16,931 nucleotides of DNA from an uncultured Oscillospiraceae bacterium (GCA_900556765.1 USQH01000022.1:1-16931), one strand, 5' to 3'. Positions 1-8,925 are shown, counted from the stretch's first letter. Notes: generated by a model not told the origin, from the letters alone. Program-made: numbers and translations.

Positions 1-1475
1 ACATAGGCTCCGGTAAAAACCTGCCTATGCCTAAGGTCGGTTTTGTTGATTCCATTAAATTTGCAGTAAACGGTTTTATATCATCATTTACCGAGGACTA
101 TTCCGGATACGGAAATGTTGATAAGGAAACCGAAGGATATATTTGCGAACCGATCACCGTATGGATGAGCGGCGGCCGCGACCAGTACAATATTCTTAAG
201 GCAATGATAGCCGACAAATTTGTTGCAAAATATAAAATTCCGGTCAAGCTTATGCTCGGTGATACCGGTGCGCTGACCAAAGCAATACTTGCAGGTATTG
301 CTCCGGATTGCGCCCTCGGCATAGGAATGGACGCACCGGTCAGCTACTCAATGCGTGGTGCACTGGCTGACCTTACACAGTTTAATGACAAATCTGCATC
401 ATATGACACTACATTCGATGAGGCATACCAGTGGTTCCATAAATCCGCGTTTATTGCCATGAAATATCAGGACGGCGGTGTTTACGGTCTTCCGGAAACT
501 CAGGGATTCAACGTAATGTTCTACCGAACTGATATTTTGAACGATTATGGAATCGATCCGCCCAAAACATGGGATGACGTATACAAAATTCTCGGACTGT
601 TGCAGAGAAATAATATGCAGATCGGTCTCGGAGCCGGCGACCAGGGAATGCTCGCCACGCTCTTCTTCCAACGTGGCGGCGAGTGGTACGTTGAAGACAA
701 GTCAAAGACCAACTTTGACAGCGACCTGTTCGTTGAATCCTTTATTCAGTGGACAGAATTTAATACAAAATGGGGCACTCCGCTTTCTTTTGACGCGCTC
801 AACCGTTTCAGAACAGGTGAGATTCCGATTATCTTCGGTGGTTTCGGATTTGTAAACACATTGCAGATTTCCGCGCCGGAGCTTGCCGGACTTTGGGATA
901 TGGATTTGCAGCCCGGAACCCTTCGCACCGACAAGGATGGTAACGAATATATTGACTACACTCAATCGACGGGCGGAACCTGCTGCATTATGACCGATGT
1001 TAAGGAAAACGCCGAACATGTATGGCAGTTTATGACTTGGTGGACAGGTGCCGACGCTCAGGCAGAGTACGGACTTAAGCTCGAGGCGGTTTTGACCACC
1101 GGCGGACGTTATTCTCCCGCAAACCTTGAAGCATTCGAGCGTTTGCCGTGGACATATTCACAGAGTCAGGTTATTAAGGAGCAGTGGGAGTGGCTGTACG
1201 ATCAGCCGCGTGTTCCGGGTGACTACTATATCGGCCGCCAGCTTACCAATGCGTTCCGTGCAGTAGTTTACAGCGGACGTAATCCGCGTGAAGCGTTGCT
1301 CAGCTATAACCAGGATGCTAACGTCGAGATTCAGCGTAAACGCAAGGAATACAACGTGGATCGGTTCTGGGAGGACGGCTATGTCCATGTCGATGCCAAT
1401 GGCAACCCGATCACAAGTATCATTGATAACGAGACTTATGAACGCCCGACTAATTACTTCAATTTGAAGAAGTGA
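1..1475 (+). CDS. ABC transporter extracellular solute-binding protein (family 1), 5' partial, with extra N-terminal region
   Basis: This is the carbohydrate-capturing lipoprotein or secreted subunit of an ABC importer. The reading frame is open from base 3 with no stop and no ribosome binding site before the first ATG (27), so the gene starts upstream of the window. The canonical family-1 binding fold appears to begin about 50 visible residues in, at ITVWMSGGRDQYN (the usual first beta strand and helix). It continues through typical landmarks: GLPETQGFNVMFYRTDIL, the WDDVYK helix, a GEIPIIFGG strand, and a tryptophan-rich segment (WQFMTWWTG). The visible residues before the fold (KFAVNGFISSFTEDYSGYG) are not a signal peptide, so the full protein carries an additional N-terminal domain. 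From memory, roughly 1000-residue binding proteins of this style occur beside DUF5696/Yip1 genes in Firmicutes. It is the first visible gene of the operon, 40 nt before permease A1. The substrate is unknown, probably an oligosaccharide. Confidence 0.85.
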   Translation, partial: IGSGKNLPMPKVGFVDSIKFAVNGFISSFTEDYSGYGNVDKETEGYICEPITVWMSGGRDQYNILKAMIADKFVAKYKIPVKLMLGDTGALTKAILAGIAPDCALGIGMDAPVSYSMRGALADLTQFNDKSASYDTTFDEAYQWFHKSAFIAMKYQDGGVYGLPETQGFNVMFYRTDILNDYGIDPPKTWDDVYKILGLLQRNNMQIGLGAGDQGMLATLFFQRGGEWYVEDKSKTNFDSDLFVESFIQWTEFNTKWGTPLSFDALNRFRTGEIPIIFGGFGFVNTLQISAPELAGLWDMDLQPGTLRTDKDGNEYIDYTQSTGGTCCIMTDVKENAEHVWQFMTWWTGADAQAEYGLKLEAVLTTGGRYSPANLEAFERLPWTYSQSQVIKEQWEWLYDQPRVPGDYYIGRQLTNAFRAVVYSGRNPREALLSYNQDANVEIQRKRKEYNVDRFWEDGYVHVDANGNPITSIIDNETYERPTNYFNLKK

Positions 1476-1515
1476 TTCCGTCCAATCAACACTACCTATT
1501 TCAGGAGGGAAAAGC

Positions 1516-2430
1516 GTGATTAAAAAACCAAAGAAACAGAAAAGTGCAGTTTTGGAACGGAATCGTCCTATCAGTTACATAATGCTCGCTCCATGGCTGA
1601 TTCTATTTATTATATTAGGACTTATTCCGGTAATTGCATCCATTTTGCTCAGCTTTACATCGTTTGACTTGCTTAATATACCTAAGTTTAACGGGCTCAG
1701 CAATTATGTCCGTCTGCTTTTGGATGACGATATCTTCCGTATTGCACTGAAAAATACGCTTATTATGGCTATCGTTACCGGCCCGCTCGGATACCTGCTT
1801 AACTTTGTGTTTGCATGGGGTATCAACGAGTCGAAGGCTAATGTCCGTACAATACTTACATTGTTGTTTTACACACCGTCTCTCGGCGGAAGCCTGTTGT
1901 TTATTTTCCAGCTGATTTTCAGCGGCGACTCATATGGACTTCTGAACGGCTTCCTGCTGGAGTACGGGCTGATTGACAGTCCGATCCAGTGGCTTTCCAA
2001 CAGCGATTACTGCTTTACTATCGTAATTATCGTCTCGTTGTGGATGAGCTGCGGTACAGGATTCCTTACCTTCCTTGCAGGATTGCAGGCTCTTAACCGT
2101 GAGTTTTCCGAGGCGGGCGCCATCGACGGCATTAAAAACCGCTGGCAGGAGCTTTTCTACATCACTCTGCCGCAGATGAGACCGCAGCTTCTTATCGGTG
2201 CTGTCTGGACCATTTCAGGCTCTTTCGGCTGCGGCGGACTTAATGCCTCGCTGACAGGTAATCCGAGTACCGACTACTGCACGCATACGATAGTTTTGCA
2301 CATGAGCGACTACGCGTTCAGCCGTTTGGAAATGGGCTACGCCAGTGCTATCTCGGTCATACTGTTCATAATGATGATCGTTTACTGGTTCTTTGTAAAC
2401 CGAGTGCTCCAGCGTTGGAGCACAGACTGA
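1516..2430 (+). CDS. Carbohydrate ABC transporter permease A1 (LacF/MalF-like, CUT1)
   Basis: This is an inner-membrane subunit of a sugar importer of 304 residues, a usual length for the LacF/UgpA type. The first helix is at about residues 20-46, and further hydrophobic segments lie near 80-103, 113-135, 165-190, 222-240 and 272-297. The EAA loop that docks on the ATPase is visible at residues 199-225: EAGAIDG followed by LPQMRP. The third residue of the EAA motif is Gly rather than Ala. The GTG start at 1516 is supported by AGGAGGG at 1503-1509 with a six-base spacer. It pairs with the MalG-like permease immediately downstream (19-nt gap) and presumably with the binding protein upstream. 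No ATPase gene is adjacent, which is common for CUT1 systems served by a shared MsmK/UgpC-type ATPase. Confidence 0.93.
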   Translation: MIKKPKKQKSAVLERNRPISYIMLAPWLILFIILGLIPVIASILLSFTSFDLLNIPKFNGLSNYVRLLLDDDIFRIALKNTLIMAIVTGPLGYLLNFVFAWGINESKANVRTILTLLFYTPSLGGSLLFIFQLIFSGDSYGLLNGFLLEYGLIDSPIQWLSNSDYCFTIVIIVSLWMSCGTGFLTFLAGLQALNREFSEAGAIDGIKNRWQELFYITLPQMRPQLLIGAVWTISGSFGCGGLNASLTGNPSTDYCTHTIVLHMSDYAFSRLEMGYASAISVILFIMMIVYWFFVNRVLQRWSTD

Positions 2431-2449
2431 GAAAGGAGGAGGAAAGACT

Positions 2450-3310
2450 ATGGCTTTAAAACTCGGAAAAGCTCGTATATCGCGTTCGCGCGGCGGCGAC
2501 TTCCTTATGTATTTTGTACTGTTCTTTTTCGGAATAATTTTTGCTATTCCGCTTTATTACTCGGTAATAAACTCGTTTAAGCCTCTTAACGAGTTGTCGA
2601 TATTTCCTCCGCGTTTCTATGTCGTCAATCCGACGACCGAGAACTACTCTCTTGTGGTCAGGCTGATCTCGACTTCTCAGATACCTTTCTCGCGTTACCT
2701 TTTTAATACGCTGTTTGTTACCGCAGTCGGTACTATCGGAGGCATAGTTATTGCCTCGATTGCGGCGTATCCGTTGGCAAAACACCAGTTTGTCGGTAAA
2801 TCGTTGCTCTATAATGTTATCGTTTGGGCAATGATGTTCATGGGCGAGGTAACCTCCATAGCGGTATACCTCATTATTGCCGGACTCGGACTTTTTAATA
2901 CCTATTGGTCGATATTTCTTCCGGCATGGGCAGGCTCCAGTAACGTATTTATGATGCGTCAGTTTATGGAGGCGAGTATACCCGATGCTATCGTTGAGGC
3001 GGCAAAAATCGACGGTGCTTCCGAATGGCATATTTTCTGGGGTATAGTAATGCCGAACGTAAAGCCTGCTTGGCTTACCATGACGATATTCAGCTTCGGT
3101 TCCTACTGGGGCGCCACCGGCGGTTCATACATCTATGAAGAGCAGATAAAGCTCCTGCCGACCGCTATCGGCCAGATCACATCATCCGGTGCTTCGCGTG
3201 CCGGTGCGGGATGTGCAGTAGGTATACTGATGCTTGTTCCGCCGCTGGTTTTGTTCCTGTTCAGCCAGAGTGCTATCATGGAAACGATGTCCACCGCCGG
3301 CCTGAAATAA
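2450..3310 (+). CDS. Carbohydrate ABC transporter permease A2 (MalG-like, CUT1)
   Basis: This is the second permease subunit of pair A, with 286 residues, the standard length for MalG/LacG homologues. Residues 19-45 form the first membrane helix, ending in the familiar SVINSFKP segment. The EAA loop is complete at residues 183-203 (EAAKIDGASEW followed by MP). The ATG is preceded by AGGAGG within 2434-2442. It should form a heterodimer with permease A1 in the cytoplasmic membrane. The gap to the next gene, an NHL-repeat protein, is 42 nt with its own ribosome binding site and no terminator-like hairpin, so transcription probably continues. Confidence 0.93.
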   Translation: MALKLGKARISRSRGGDFLMYFVLFFFGIIFAIPLYYSVINSFKPLNELSIFPPRFYVVNPTTENYSLVVRLISTSQIPFSRYLFNTLFVTAVGTIGGIVIASIAAYPLAKHQFVGKSLLYNVIVWAMMFMGEVTSIAVYLIIAGLGLFNTYWSIFLPAWAGSSNVFMMRQFMEASIPDAIVEAAKIDGASEWHIFWGIVMPNVKPAWLTMTIFSFGSYWGATGGSYIYEEQIKLLPTAIGQITSSGASRAGAGCAVGILMLVPPLVLFLFSQSAIMETMSTAGLK

Positions 3311-3352
3311 CGGTATGGCAATGAACATTAAAAACCGGATAGGAGGACAACG

Positions 3353-4900
3353 ATGAAAAAATCAATCAGAATACTCAGTGCAGTTATCTGCATTGTACTT
3401 ATCGCTTCATTGGCAGCGTTGCCGGCGTCGGCATTGTCGGTTGCTCCGTATAAGGGCTATGACTACGATCCGTACGGCAATTCCACGGCGGCACCTCTCG
3501 GTTACACTCCGCTTAAACGAATGACATATCTTGATATGAATGTTGTCGGCGGTACAAACCCCAACGGTGTTGAAAACGGGCTAAACCGCCCTGAGGATAT
3601 GTTCCGCTACGGCGATTACTTCTACATTGCCGATACAGGCAATAACCGTATTGTCGTGCTGGACAGTGAGCTGAAATTTGTCAGGGATTTTACCGAGTTT
3701 TCAAATGCTGACGGCTCGAAATCATATAAGCTGCTAAGTCCGCGCGATGTCTTTATAAAAAACGACGAGCTGTTTGTCGTTTGCAGCAGAACATCTACAG
3801 ATGAAAACGGCGAAAATTTTAAAAACGGCTATATTGTTACGGCTGACCTTGACGGTGCGCTTAAGAGATATTTCGGCAAACCGGATGACCCTTCTCTTAA
3901 TATTAAAGATTATGAGCCGTTGACCGTCGTTGTAGACAATTCCGGATATCTTTATATTCGGGCTCTCGGCGTGCTTGAAGGACTTATAATCCTTGACGAA
4001 AACGGCGAGTTCGTTCAGTATTACGGTGCAAACCAGGTAGTTATGACTTTTGCGCTTGTAATACAGACGATGTGGAAAAAGATCTTTGGCCGTCAGTCCG
4101 CATCTCTTACGATAAAAGCCGTTCCGACCGAAATGTCAAACGTATTTATTGACGATGAAGGTTTTATTTATACTACCACATCGACTGATACGGTTACTGC
4201 TGATCTGCGACTGAGACGCCTTAATCCGGTCGGCGACAATATTCTTACCGGCGACGCAAATGCAATCGTTGATGTTGTTTACGGAGATCGCACCAGTTTC
4301 GGAAAAAGCTCGCTGGAGGATGTTTACGTCGACGAAAACGGAATAATTGCAACTATTGATACAAATCGCAGCCGCGTATTCGTTTACGATAACCGAAGCG
4401 TACAGCTTACCGTATTCGGTTCTGCCGGCAGTCAGGTCGGTTCATCCGGTTATCCGACTGCCTTGACCAAATATAACGAAAATTATTACGTTCTTAACCA
4501 AAATGACGGCACCATCACTATCTATCGGCCGACCGAATATATGAAAAAGCTGCTAATAGCCGATAACTATTACAGAGGCGGCTACTACGTCGCCGGAGAA
4601 GAGTATTGGCGTGAGGTGCTCAAGTACAACTCGAACTTCTCTATCGGCTATGCTGCCGTCGGCAAATCGCTGCTTGAAAAGGAGCAGTACCACGAGTCGC
4701 TCGCCTACCTGAAATACGGACAGGACAGAACTTCATACTCAAACGCGCTCGCAGAGTACAGAAAAGAGTATATGCGCGATAACTATATGTGGTTTGTTCC
4801 GCTGCTGGTTGCCGGACTGGTCGCCTTAATTGCGGGTATCAGTCTGATACAGTCGGCTCTCGGAATCAAAAAGAAGAAACAGAGTATTAAGTTCAAATAA
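3353..4900 (+). CDS. Secreted NHL-repeat beta-propeller/TPR protein with C-terminal membrane anchor
   Basis: The function is not known. The 515-residue product has an N-terminal signal peptide (about residues 1-28, ending near ALPASALS). A long beta-rich region at about 50-395 carries NHL-type signatures (NRPEDMFRYGDYFYIADTGNNRIVVLD at 78-104, split here as NRPEDM then ADTGNNRI), with related strands near 260-275 and 323-345, consistent with a six-bladed propeller. A helical stretch at about 400-475 looks like TPR repeats (YYVAGEEYWREVLK, then GYAAVGKSLLEKEQYHESLAYLKYG). One membrane helix follows at about 479-503, with a short Lys-rich tail (KKKKQSIKFK). The predicted topology puts the propeller and TPR outside the cell, tethered by the C terminus. 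The ribosome binding site AGGAGG (3341-3346) fixes the start. Its position between the permeases and the DUF5696 gene suggests a scaffold or glycan-binding role, which is inference. Confidence 0.8.
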   Translation: MKKSIRILSAVICIVLIASLAALPASALSVAPYKGYDYDPYGNSTAAPLGYTPLKRMTYLDMNVVGGTNPNGVENGLNRPEDMFRYGDYFYIADTGNNRIVVLDSELKFVRDFTEFSNADGSKSYKLLSPRDVFIKNDELFVVCSRTSTDENGENFKNGYIVTADLDGALKRYFGKPDDPSLNIKDYEPLTVVVDNSGYLYIRALGVLEGLIILDENGEFVQYYGANQVVMTFALVIQTMWKKIFGRQSASLTIKAVPTEMSNVFIDDEGFIYTTTSTDTVTADLRLRRLNPVGDNILTGDANAIVDVVYGDRTSFGKSSLEDVYVDENGIIATIDTNRSRVFVYDNRSVQLTVFGSAGSQVGSSGYPTALTKYNENYYVLNQNDGTITIYRPTEYMKKLLIADNYYRGGYYVAGEEYWREVLKYNSNFSIGYAAVGKSLLEKEQYHESLAYLKYGQDRTSYSNALAEYRKEYMRDNYMWFVPLLVAGLVALIAGISLIQSALGIKKKKQSIKFK

Positions 4901-4912
4901 TACCTATATTTC

Positions 4913-4918
4913 AGGAGG
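4913..4918 (+). promoter_or_regulatory. Ribosome binding site selecting a TTG start for the Yip1 gene
   Basis: AGGAGG occupies 4913-4918. The GTG at 4918 overlaps it and cannot be served by it, while the in-frame TTG at 4927 sits eight bases downstream, the expected spacing. The preceding leader TACCTAT(AT)TTCAGGAGG closely repeats the one before permease A1 (1493-1508). Confidence 0.8.
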
Positions 4919-4926
4919 TGACAGAA

Positions 4927-5634
4927 TTGGCAACTTATTCAGCACTTGCCAAATACGGCAAGAAATTAATTTTGGGTATTGAATGGAAACGGTTGCTGCC
5001 GAAATACTGGAATTGGAAAAAAATCATTTGGCCGTTCCGCGTTTTGACCCATCCTATCCAGGCATTCAATGAGATCAAGTACGAAAAGACCGGCTCGGTC
5101 GGACTTTCGGTAATCATACTGCTTCTTTGGTTTTTCAGCAATATCTATAAATATTTGGAATACGGCTTCCAGTTCAACACAAATAAGGTCGAGATGCTCA
5201 GTGTTCTGTCGCAGTTCATGAGTTCCGCAATGATCATAGTACTGTGGACTATCGCAAACTGGGCAATATGCACGCTGATGGACGGAGAAGGCTGGTTTAA
5301 GGAGATATGGATCTCCTGCTGCTACAGCGTAATGCCGCTGGTCGTTACCACGGTTCCGATCACCATACTCTCAAAGATACTCACGATCAATGAGTCGTCA
5401 TGGCTGTCGCTGCTCTCAACGCTCGCGTTTTTGTGGACGGTGCTGCTGATGCTCATGGCTAACACCATAATACATCAGTACACGCTCAAAAAGAGCATTT
5501 TCTCGATGATACTTACCATTGTCGGTGTGTTCATACTGCTGATGCTGGTCGTTCTCGTTGTTTCACTCGTAGCTCAGTTCTGGGAGTTCCTTTCGGTTAT
5601 AGGTCAGGAACTGTCGTTCAGATTCAGTAATTAA
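4927..5634 (+). CDS. Yip1-family integral membrane protein
   Basis: This is a polytopic membrane protein of 235 residues from the TTG start chosen by the ribosome binding site. A basic/aromatic N-terminal segment (residues 1-40) precedes the Yip1-like motif around 41-55 (HPIQAFNEIKYEKTGS). About five hydrophobic segments follow: roughly 57-72, 92-112, 126-148, 155-178 and 190-218. In eukaryotes the Yip1 domain family acts in vesicle trafficking. In bacteria its members are uncharacterised membrane proteins, so no activity can be assigned. Its place between the surface NHL protein (26-nt gap) and the secreted DUF5696 protein (13-nt gap) suggests it is a membrane component of the same assembly. 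From memory, Yip1 and DUF5696 genes recur together in Firmicutes sugar-transport operons. Confidence 0.8.
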   Translation: MATYSALAKYGKKLILGIEWKRLLPKYWNWKKIIWPFRVLTHPIQAFNEIKYEKTGSVGLSVIILLLWFFSNIYKYLEYGFQFNTNKVEMLSVLSQFMSSAMIIVLWTIANWAICTLMDGEGWFKEIWISCCYSVMPLVVTTVPITILSKILTINESSWLSLLSTLAFLWTVLLMLMANTIIHQYTLKKSIFSMILTIVGVFILLMLVVLVVSLVAQFWEFLSVIGQELSFRFSN

Positions 5635-5647
5635 GTAGGTGGTTTAG

Positions 5648-7978
5648 ATGCGAAAAATTATTAGAATTTCATATTTAATCATAGCACTGCTGCTCGTGAT
5701 TTCTATTTCATCTACGTCCTTTATGGCTTTTGCCGAAAATGAAAATGCTACGACTGTACTCACGACGGAAGATGACGTTACGGCTGAGACCGACGCGACT
5801 GATAAAAAGGTCGAACCGCTTTATACCTCGCTCAGCGATTTTGAAAAAATAGCTTCTTTGGGCGATCTGGAACTTTATATGATGCACAAGGAGAAGGAGC
5901 TGGTCTGCTTCGCCGTACGCGATGTTAAAAGTGACAGCGTATGGTATTCCGTTCCTCAGATGCTCGACAGCATCACCGTGCCGATAAAGAAAAAGGAAGC
6001 AAAATCCACCGGTATCGTCTATTATCAAAATGAAAACAAGAAAATCACCCAGCTTTATACCTGCGATGCAATGCGCGATGGAAATTATTCCATTGAAATG
6101 ATTGAAAACGGTGCCAGAGTGACTTACAGTTATCCGATTGAAGAGCTTAGTAACGGATATAAACTCGGCTTTACCGTTCCTATGGTGTTCCGCCTTACCG
6201 CCGATAAGGGATTTGAAGCCGGTGTCGAGTTTAATTCGGTGGTTGAAGACGACAAAACCGATACCAAGCTTACTTCGGTGGCCGTAATGCCTTATTTCGG
6301 TTGCGCCGAATATAAGAGCGACGGTTATATGTTTATTCCGGACGGCAGCGGTGCGCTTATCAGTAACAGTTATGTTCCGATTGACGGTGTTATGAAGCAG
6401 CTTTCATTTGACGTTTACAATATCGATGAGGCGCTCAACACACGATACAGTTTGGGAAATTCCGCCCCCAATGTTATACCCGTGTTCGGCACTAAGGGTG
6501 ATGACAAGGGATTTGTCGCGGTTATTAAGAGTGGAGATGCGGTTGCGTCCATTAATTCAACGCCTTCGCGTTCTTCTGTTCCGTACACATCGGTTTATGC
6601 TGAATTTAAGTATCGTTATCAGGATACATTCGATACGACCAACAACTGGTTCAACAAGTCGTATAATCAGACCGCTTATTCTTATACTAAGGTCGATTGC
6701 TGCTCGGTCGTATATTATCCGCTTGAAGGCGACGACGCTGATTATATTGGTATGGCAAAACGTTATCGTCAGTACCTGACCGATATCGTCGGTGTGAAGA
6801 AGACCGCTTCACAGAATGTTTCCTTTAATTTGGATACCATAGGTGCCATTACAAAGAGCGTTTCAAAGTTCGGATTCATCGTTGACGCCGTTCAGAAGGT
6901 TACTACCTATGATCAGGCGGGTAAAATGCTGAATGAGCTGAATGCTAACGGCGTTGACAACATCAATATGCGAATGACGGGTTGGACAAAGGGCGGTGCA
7001 GAATCCTCATTTATTACAAATGCAAAGCCTGAGTCGGTGCTCGGCGGCAAGAGTGATCTTAAAAATCTTATCTCTACGGCAAAAGGACTCAACGCTCAGC
7101 TTTATTTTGATATCGACGTTGTAAATGCATATTCAGGTAAGTTTACATGGCCTATCAGAAAGTTTGCTGTACATAATATTTTGAATGAGTACAGCGAAAA
7201 GGGCTTTTTCAGTCTTGAAACCGGTATAATTAAAGACTCGGATAATATGCGTTATCTGACCAACAGCAAATATTTTGAAACTCAGATCAATTACTTCTGT
7301 GATGACTTTGCAAAGTACGATCAAAAGAATATTTCACTTGCAACCCTTGGAAGTACACTGTATTCTGATTTCCAAAACGGAAAGAAGTTCACCGACCGTC
7401 AGAAGTCTGCTGATTACGCTGCTGCCGCACTTGCGCTTGCAAAGGAAAAGCAGGGTAGCGTAATGGTTGATAAGGGTTATGCTTATACTTTTGCTTCCGC
7501 TGACAAAATTATCGGTGTGCCGCTTTACTCAAGCGGAATGGAAACAGAGGAAACTGACATTCCGTTTGTCCAAATTGCGCTTCATGGACTGATTGATTAC
7601 ACCGAAACAGCTCACAATCTTTCGGACGATCCGTCGATCCAGTTCCTGCGCATGCTGGAAACCGGAGCCATGCCTTACTATTTGCTCACATGGAGCGAAA
7701 GCACAGTGTTTCTCGATACCGATTTCAATTATATTTACAGCAGTAACTTCTATACATGGAATGAGACGGCTATAAAAGACTACAAGACACTCTCCTCCGT
7801 ATTAAACGGTTACTGTGACAAAGAGATAACCGATCATGCCGTTATAACTTCGGACGTCAGATCAACAACATATGATGATTCGATGACTGTCGTTGTAAAT
7901 TATGGCAGAACCGACTACAACTACGGCGGCAAAACAGTTAAGGCCGGCGGATTTATTGTAATAAAGGAGGGTGAATGA
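5648..7978 (+). CDS. Secreted DUF5696-type protein, possible glycoside-hydrolase-like enzyme
   Basis: This 776-residue exported protein has a signal peptide at residues 1-29 (hydrophobic core IIALLLVISI, cleavage near AFA-EN). There is no lipobox Cys. An acidic, Thr-rich linker spans about 30-55. A beta-rich N-terminal half (about 57-355) contains the segment I associate with DUF5696 (MPYFGCAEYKSDGYMFIPDG, 214-233). A short helical part (YIGMAKRYRQYL, 366-377) leads into an alternating beta/alpha region at about 400-720 that resembles a TIM barrel, with NINMRMTGWTKGG at 438-450 and QLYFDIDVV at 484-492. A small beta-rich C-terminal domain ends the protein. This order, beta-sandwich, barrel, small sandwich, is typical of retaining glycosidases. 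D488 and D490 at a strand end are candidate carboxylates, but catalysis is unproven. AGGTGG at 5637-5642 is the ribosome binding site. Its stop overlaps the start of permease B1. Confidence 0.75.
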   Translation: MRKIIRISYLIIALLLVISISSTSFMAFAENENATTVLTTEDDVTAETDATDKKVEPLYTSLSDFEKIASLGDLELYMMHKEKELVCFAVRDVKSDSVWYSVPQMLDSITVPIKKKEAKSTGIVYYQNENKKITQLYTCDAMRDGNYSIEMIENGARVTYSYPIEELSNGYKLGFTVPMVFRLTADKGFEAGVEFNSVVEDDKTDTKLTSVAVMPYFGCAEYKSDGYMFIPDGSGALISNSYVPIDGVMKQLSFDVYNIDEALNTRYSLGNSAPNVIPVFGTKGDDKGFVAVIKSGDAVASINSTPSRSSVPYTSVYAEFKYRYQDTFDTTNNWFNKSYNQTAYSYTKVDCCSVVYYPLEGDDADYIGMAKRYRQYLTDIVGVKKTASQNVSFNLDTIGAITKSVSKFGFIVDAVQKVTTYDQAGKMLNELNANGVDNINMRMTGWTKGGAESSFITNAKPESVLGGKSDLKNLISTAKGLNAQLYFDIDVVNAYSGKFTWPIRKFAVHNILNEYSEKGFFSLETGIIKDSDNMRYLTNSKYFETQINYFCDDFAKYDQKNISLATLGSTLYSDFQNGKKFTDRQKSADYAAAALALAKEKQGSVMVDKGYAYTFASADKIIGVPLYSSGMETEETDIPFVQIALHGLIDYTETAHNLSDDPSIQFLRMLETGAMPYYLLTWSESTVFLDTDFNYIYSSNFYTWNETAIKDYKTLSSVLNGYCDKEITDHAVITSDVRSTTYDDSMTVVVNYGRTDYNYGGKTVKAGGFIVIKEGE

Positions 7979-8907
7979 TGAAAGCACCGAAGTATCGTGA
8001 AGCAGCAGAAGTCAGGCGACGTGCCCGTGCAGGCAAGCTCTTTTTGTTGCCATTCATTATCGGTTTTATTTGTTTTTACGTTCAGCCTCTTTTGATGTCG
8101 CTGTACTATACATTTGTTAACGTACAGCCTAAGCCGGGCGGTGGTCTTAGCGTTGGTGTCGGTGACAACTTTTTTGACAAACTGACCCTTGATAACTATA
8201 AATACCTGTTTGAGCAGGAGACGGATTTTTGGCAGAATTTGCTGAATACATTTAAAAGTATGGCGATGACCGCACCGGTAATCATTATTTTCTCACTGTT
8301 TATCGCCCTTATTCTTAACCAGAAATTTAGAGGCAGAATGCTTGCACGCGCTGTGTTTTTCATGCCGGTCGTCGTAACCTCCGGTTTGGTAATGGGATAT
8401 ATTACCGGAGACGTATTTATAGATCAGACCTCCACGACCGAGACATCGACCATTTTCCAGGCGGCGGGTATGGCTGACATACTCAACGGTATGAATTTGC
8501 CGGAGAGCATCATCGACATTTTCGTGTCGATAGCAGGTCAGATATTCGATACGCTGTGGTTGTGCGGCGTTCAGATACTGCTGTTCCTCGCTGCATTGCA
8601 GGGAGTATCGCCGCAGCTTTACGAAGCGGCAAAGATCGAGGGTGCTACCGGATGGGAAATCTTTTGGAAGGTCACCTTCCCGAGTGTTACTCCGATTATC
8701 CTTGTAAACCTTATTTACACGATAATTGATTCGATCACCAACCCCAACAACGGATTGATGTCGACCATTAACGGCACGGGATTCAGCTCATTGCAGTATT
8801 CACGAGCCTGCCTGATGGCTTGGATATTCTTCATTCTGTTGCTCATTCTTGTCGGCCTTATATTCCTCATTACAAGAAAGATGGTATTCTACCAGACGGA
8901 TAATTAA
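7978..8907 (+). CDS. Carbohydrate ABC transporter permease B1 (MalF/LacF-like, CUT1)
   Basis: This is the first permease of a second pair, 309 residues from the ATG at 7978. Two ATG codons stand in tandem (7975 and 7978). AGGAGG at 7965-7970 is seven bases from the second and only four from the first, so I prefer 7978, which overlaps the upstream TGA by one base (translational coupling). The N terminus is strongly basic, helix 1 is at about 20-45, and the complete EAA loop (EAAKIEGATGW) begins at about residue 216. Compared with permease A1 it has longer extracytoplasmic loops around 48-70 and 145-180. It shares the operon with the upstream solute-binding protein, but whether both permease pairs use that protein cannot be told from the sequence. 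Confidence 0.93.
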   Translation: MKAPKYREAAEVRRRARAGKLFLLPFIIGFICFYVQPLLMSLYYTFVNVQPKPGGGLSVGVGDNFFDKLTLDNYKYLFEQETDFWQNLLNTFKSMAMTAPVIIIFSLFIALILNQKFRGRMLARAVFFMPVVVTSGLVMGYITGDVFIDQTSTTETSTIFQAAGMADILNGMNLPESIIDIFVSIAGQIFDTLWLCGVQILLFLAALQGVSPQLYEAAKIEGATGWEIFWKVTFPSVTPIILVNLIYTIIDSITNPNNGLMSTINGTGFSSLQYSRACLMAWIFFILLLILVGLIFLITRKMVFYQTDN

Positions 8908-8925
8908 AGAAAGGAGGTCTGACGC

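Noticed and set aside
2456..3031. Long minus-strand open frame opposite permease A2
   Set aside because: The translation is unusually rich in Arg and Lys, has no ribosome binding site and no family motif, and the opposite strand encodes a clear MalG-like permease.
4918..4926. GTG at 4918 as start of the Yip1 gene
   Set aside because: It overlaps the AGGAGG sequence, so no ribosome binding site would be available; TTG 4927 has ideal spacing.
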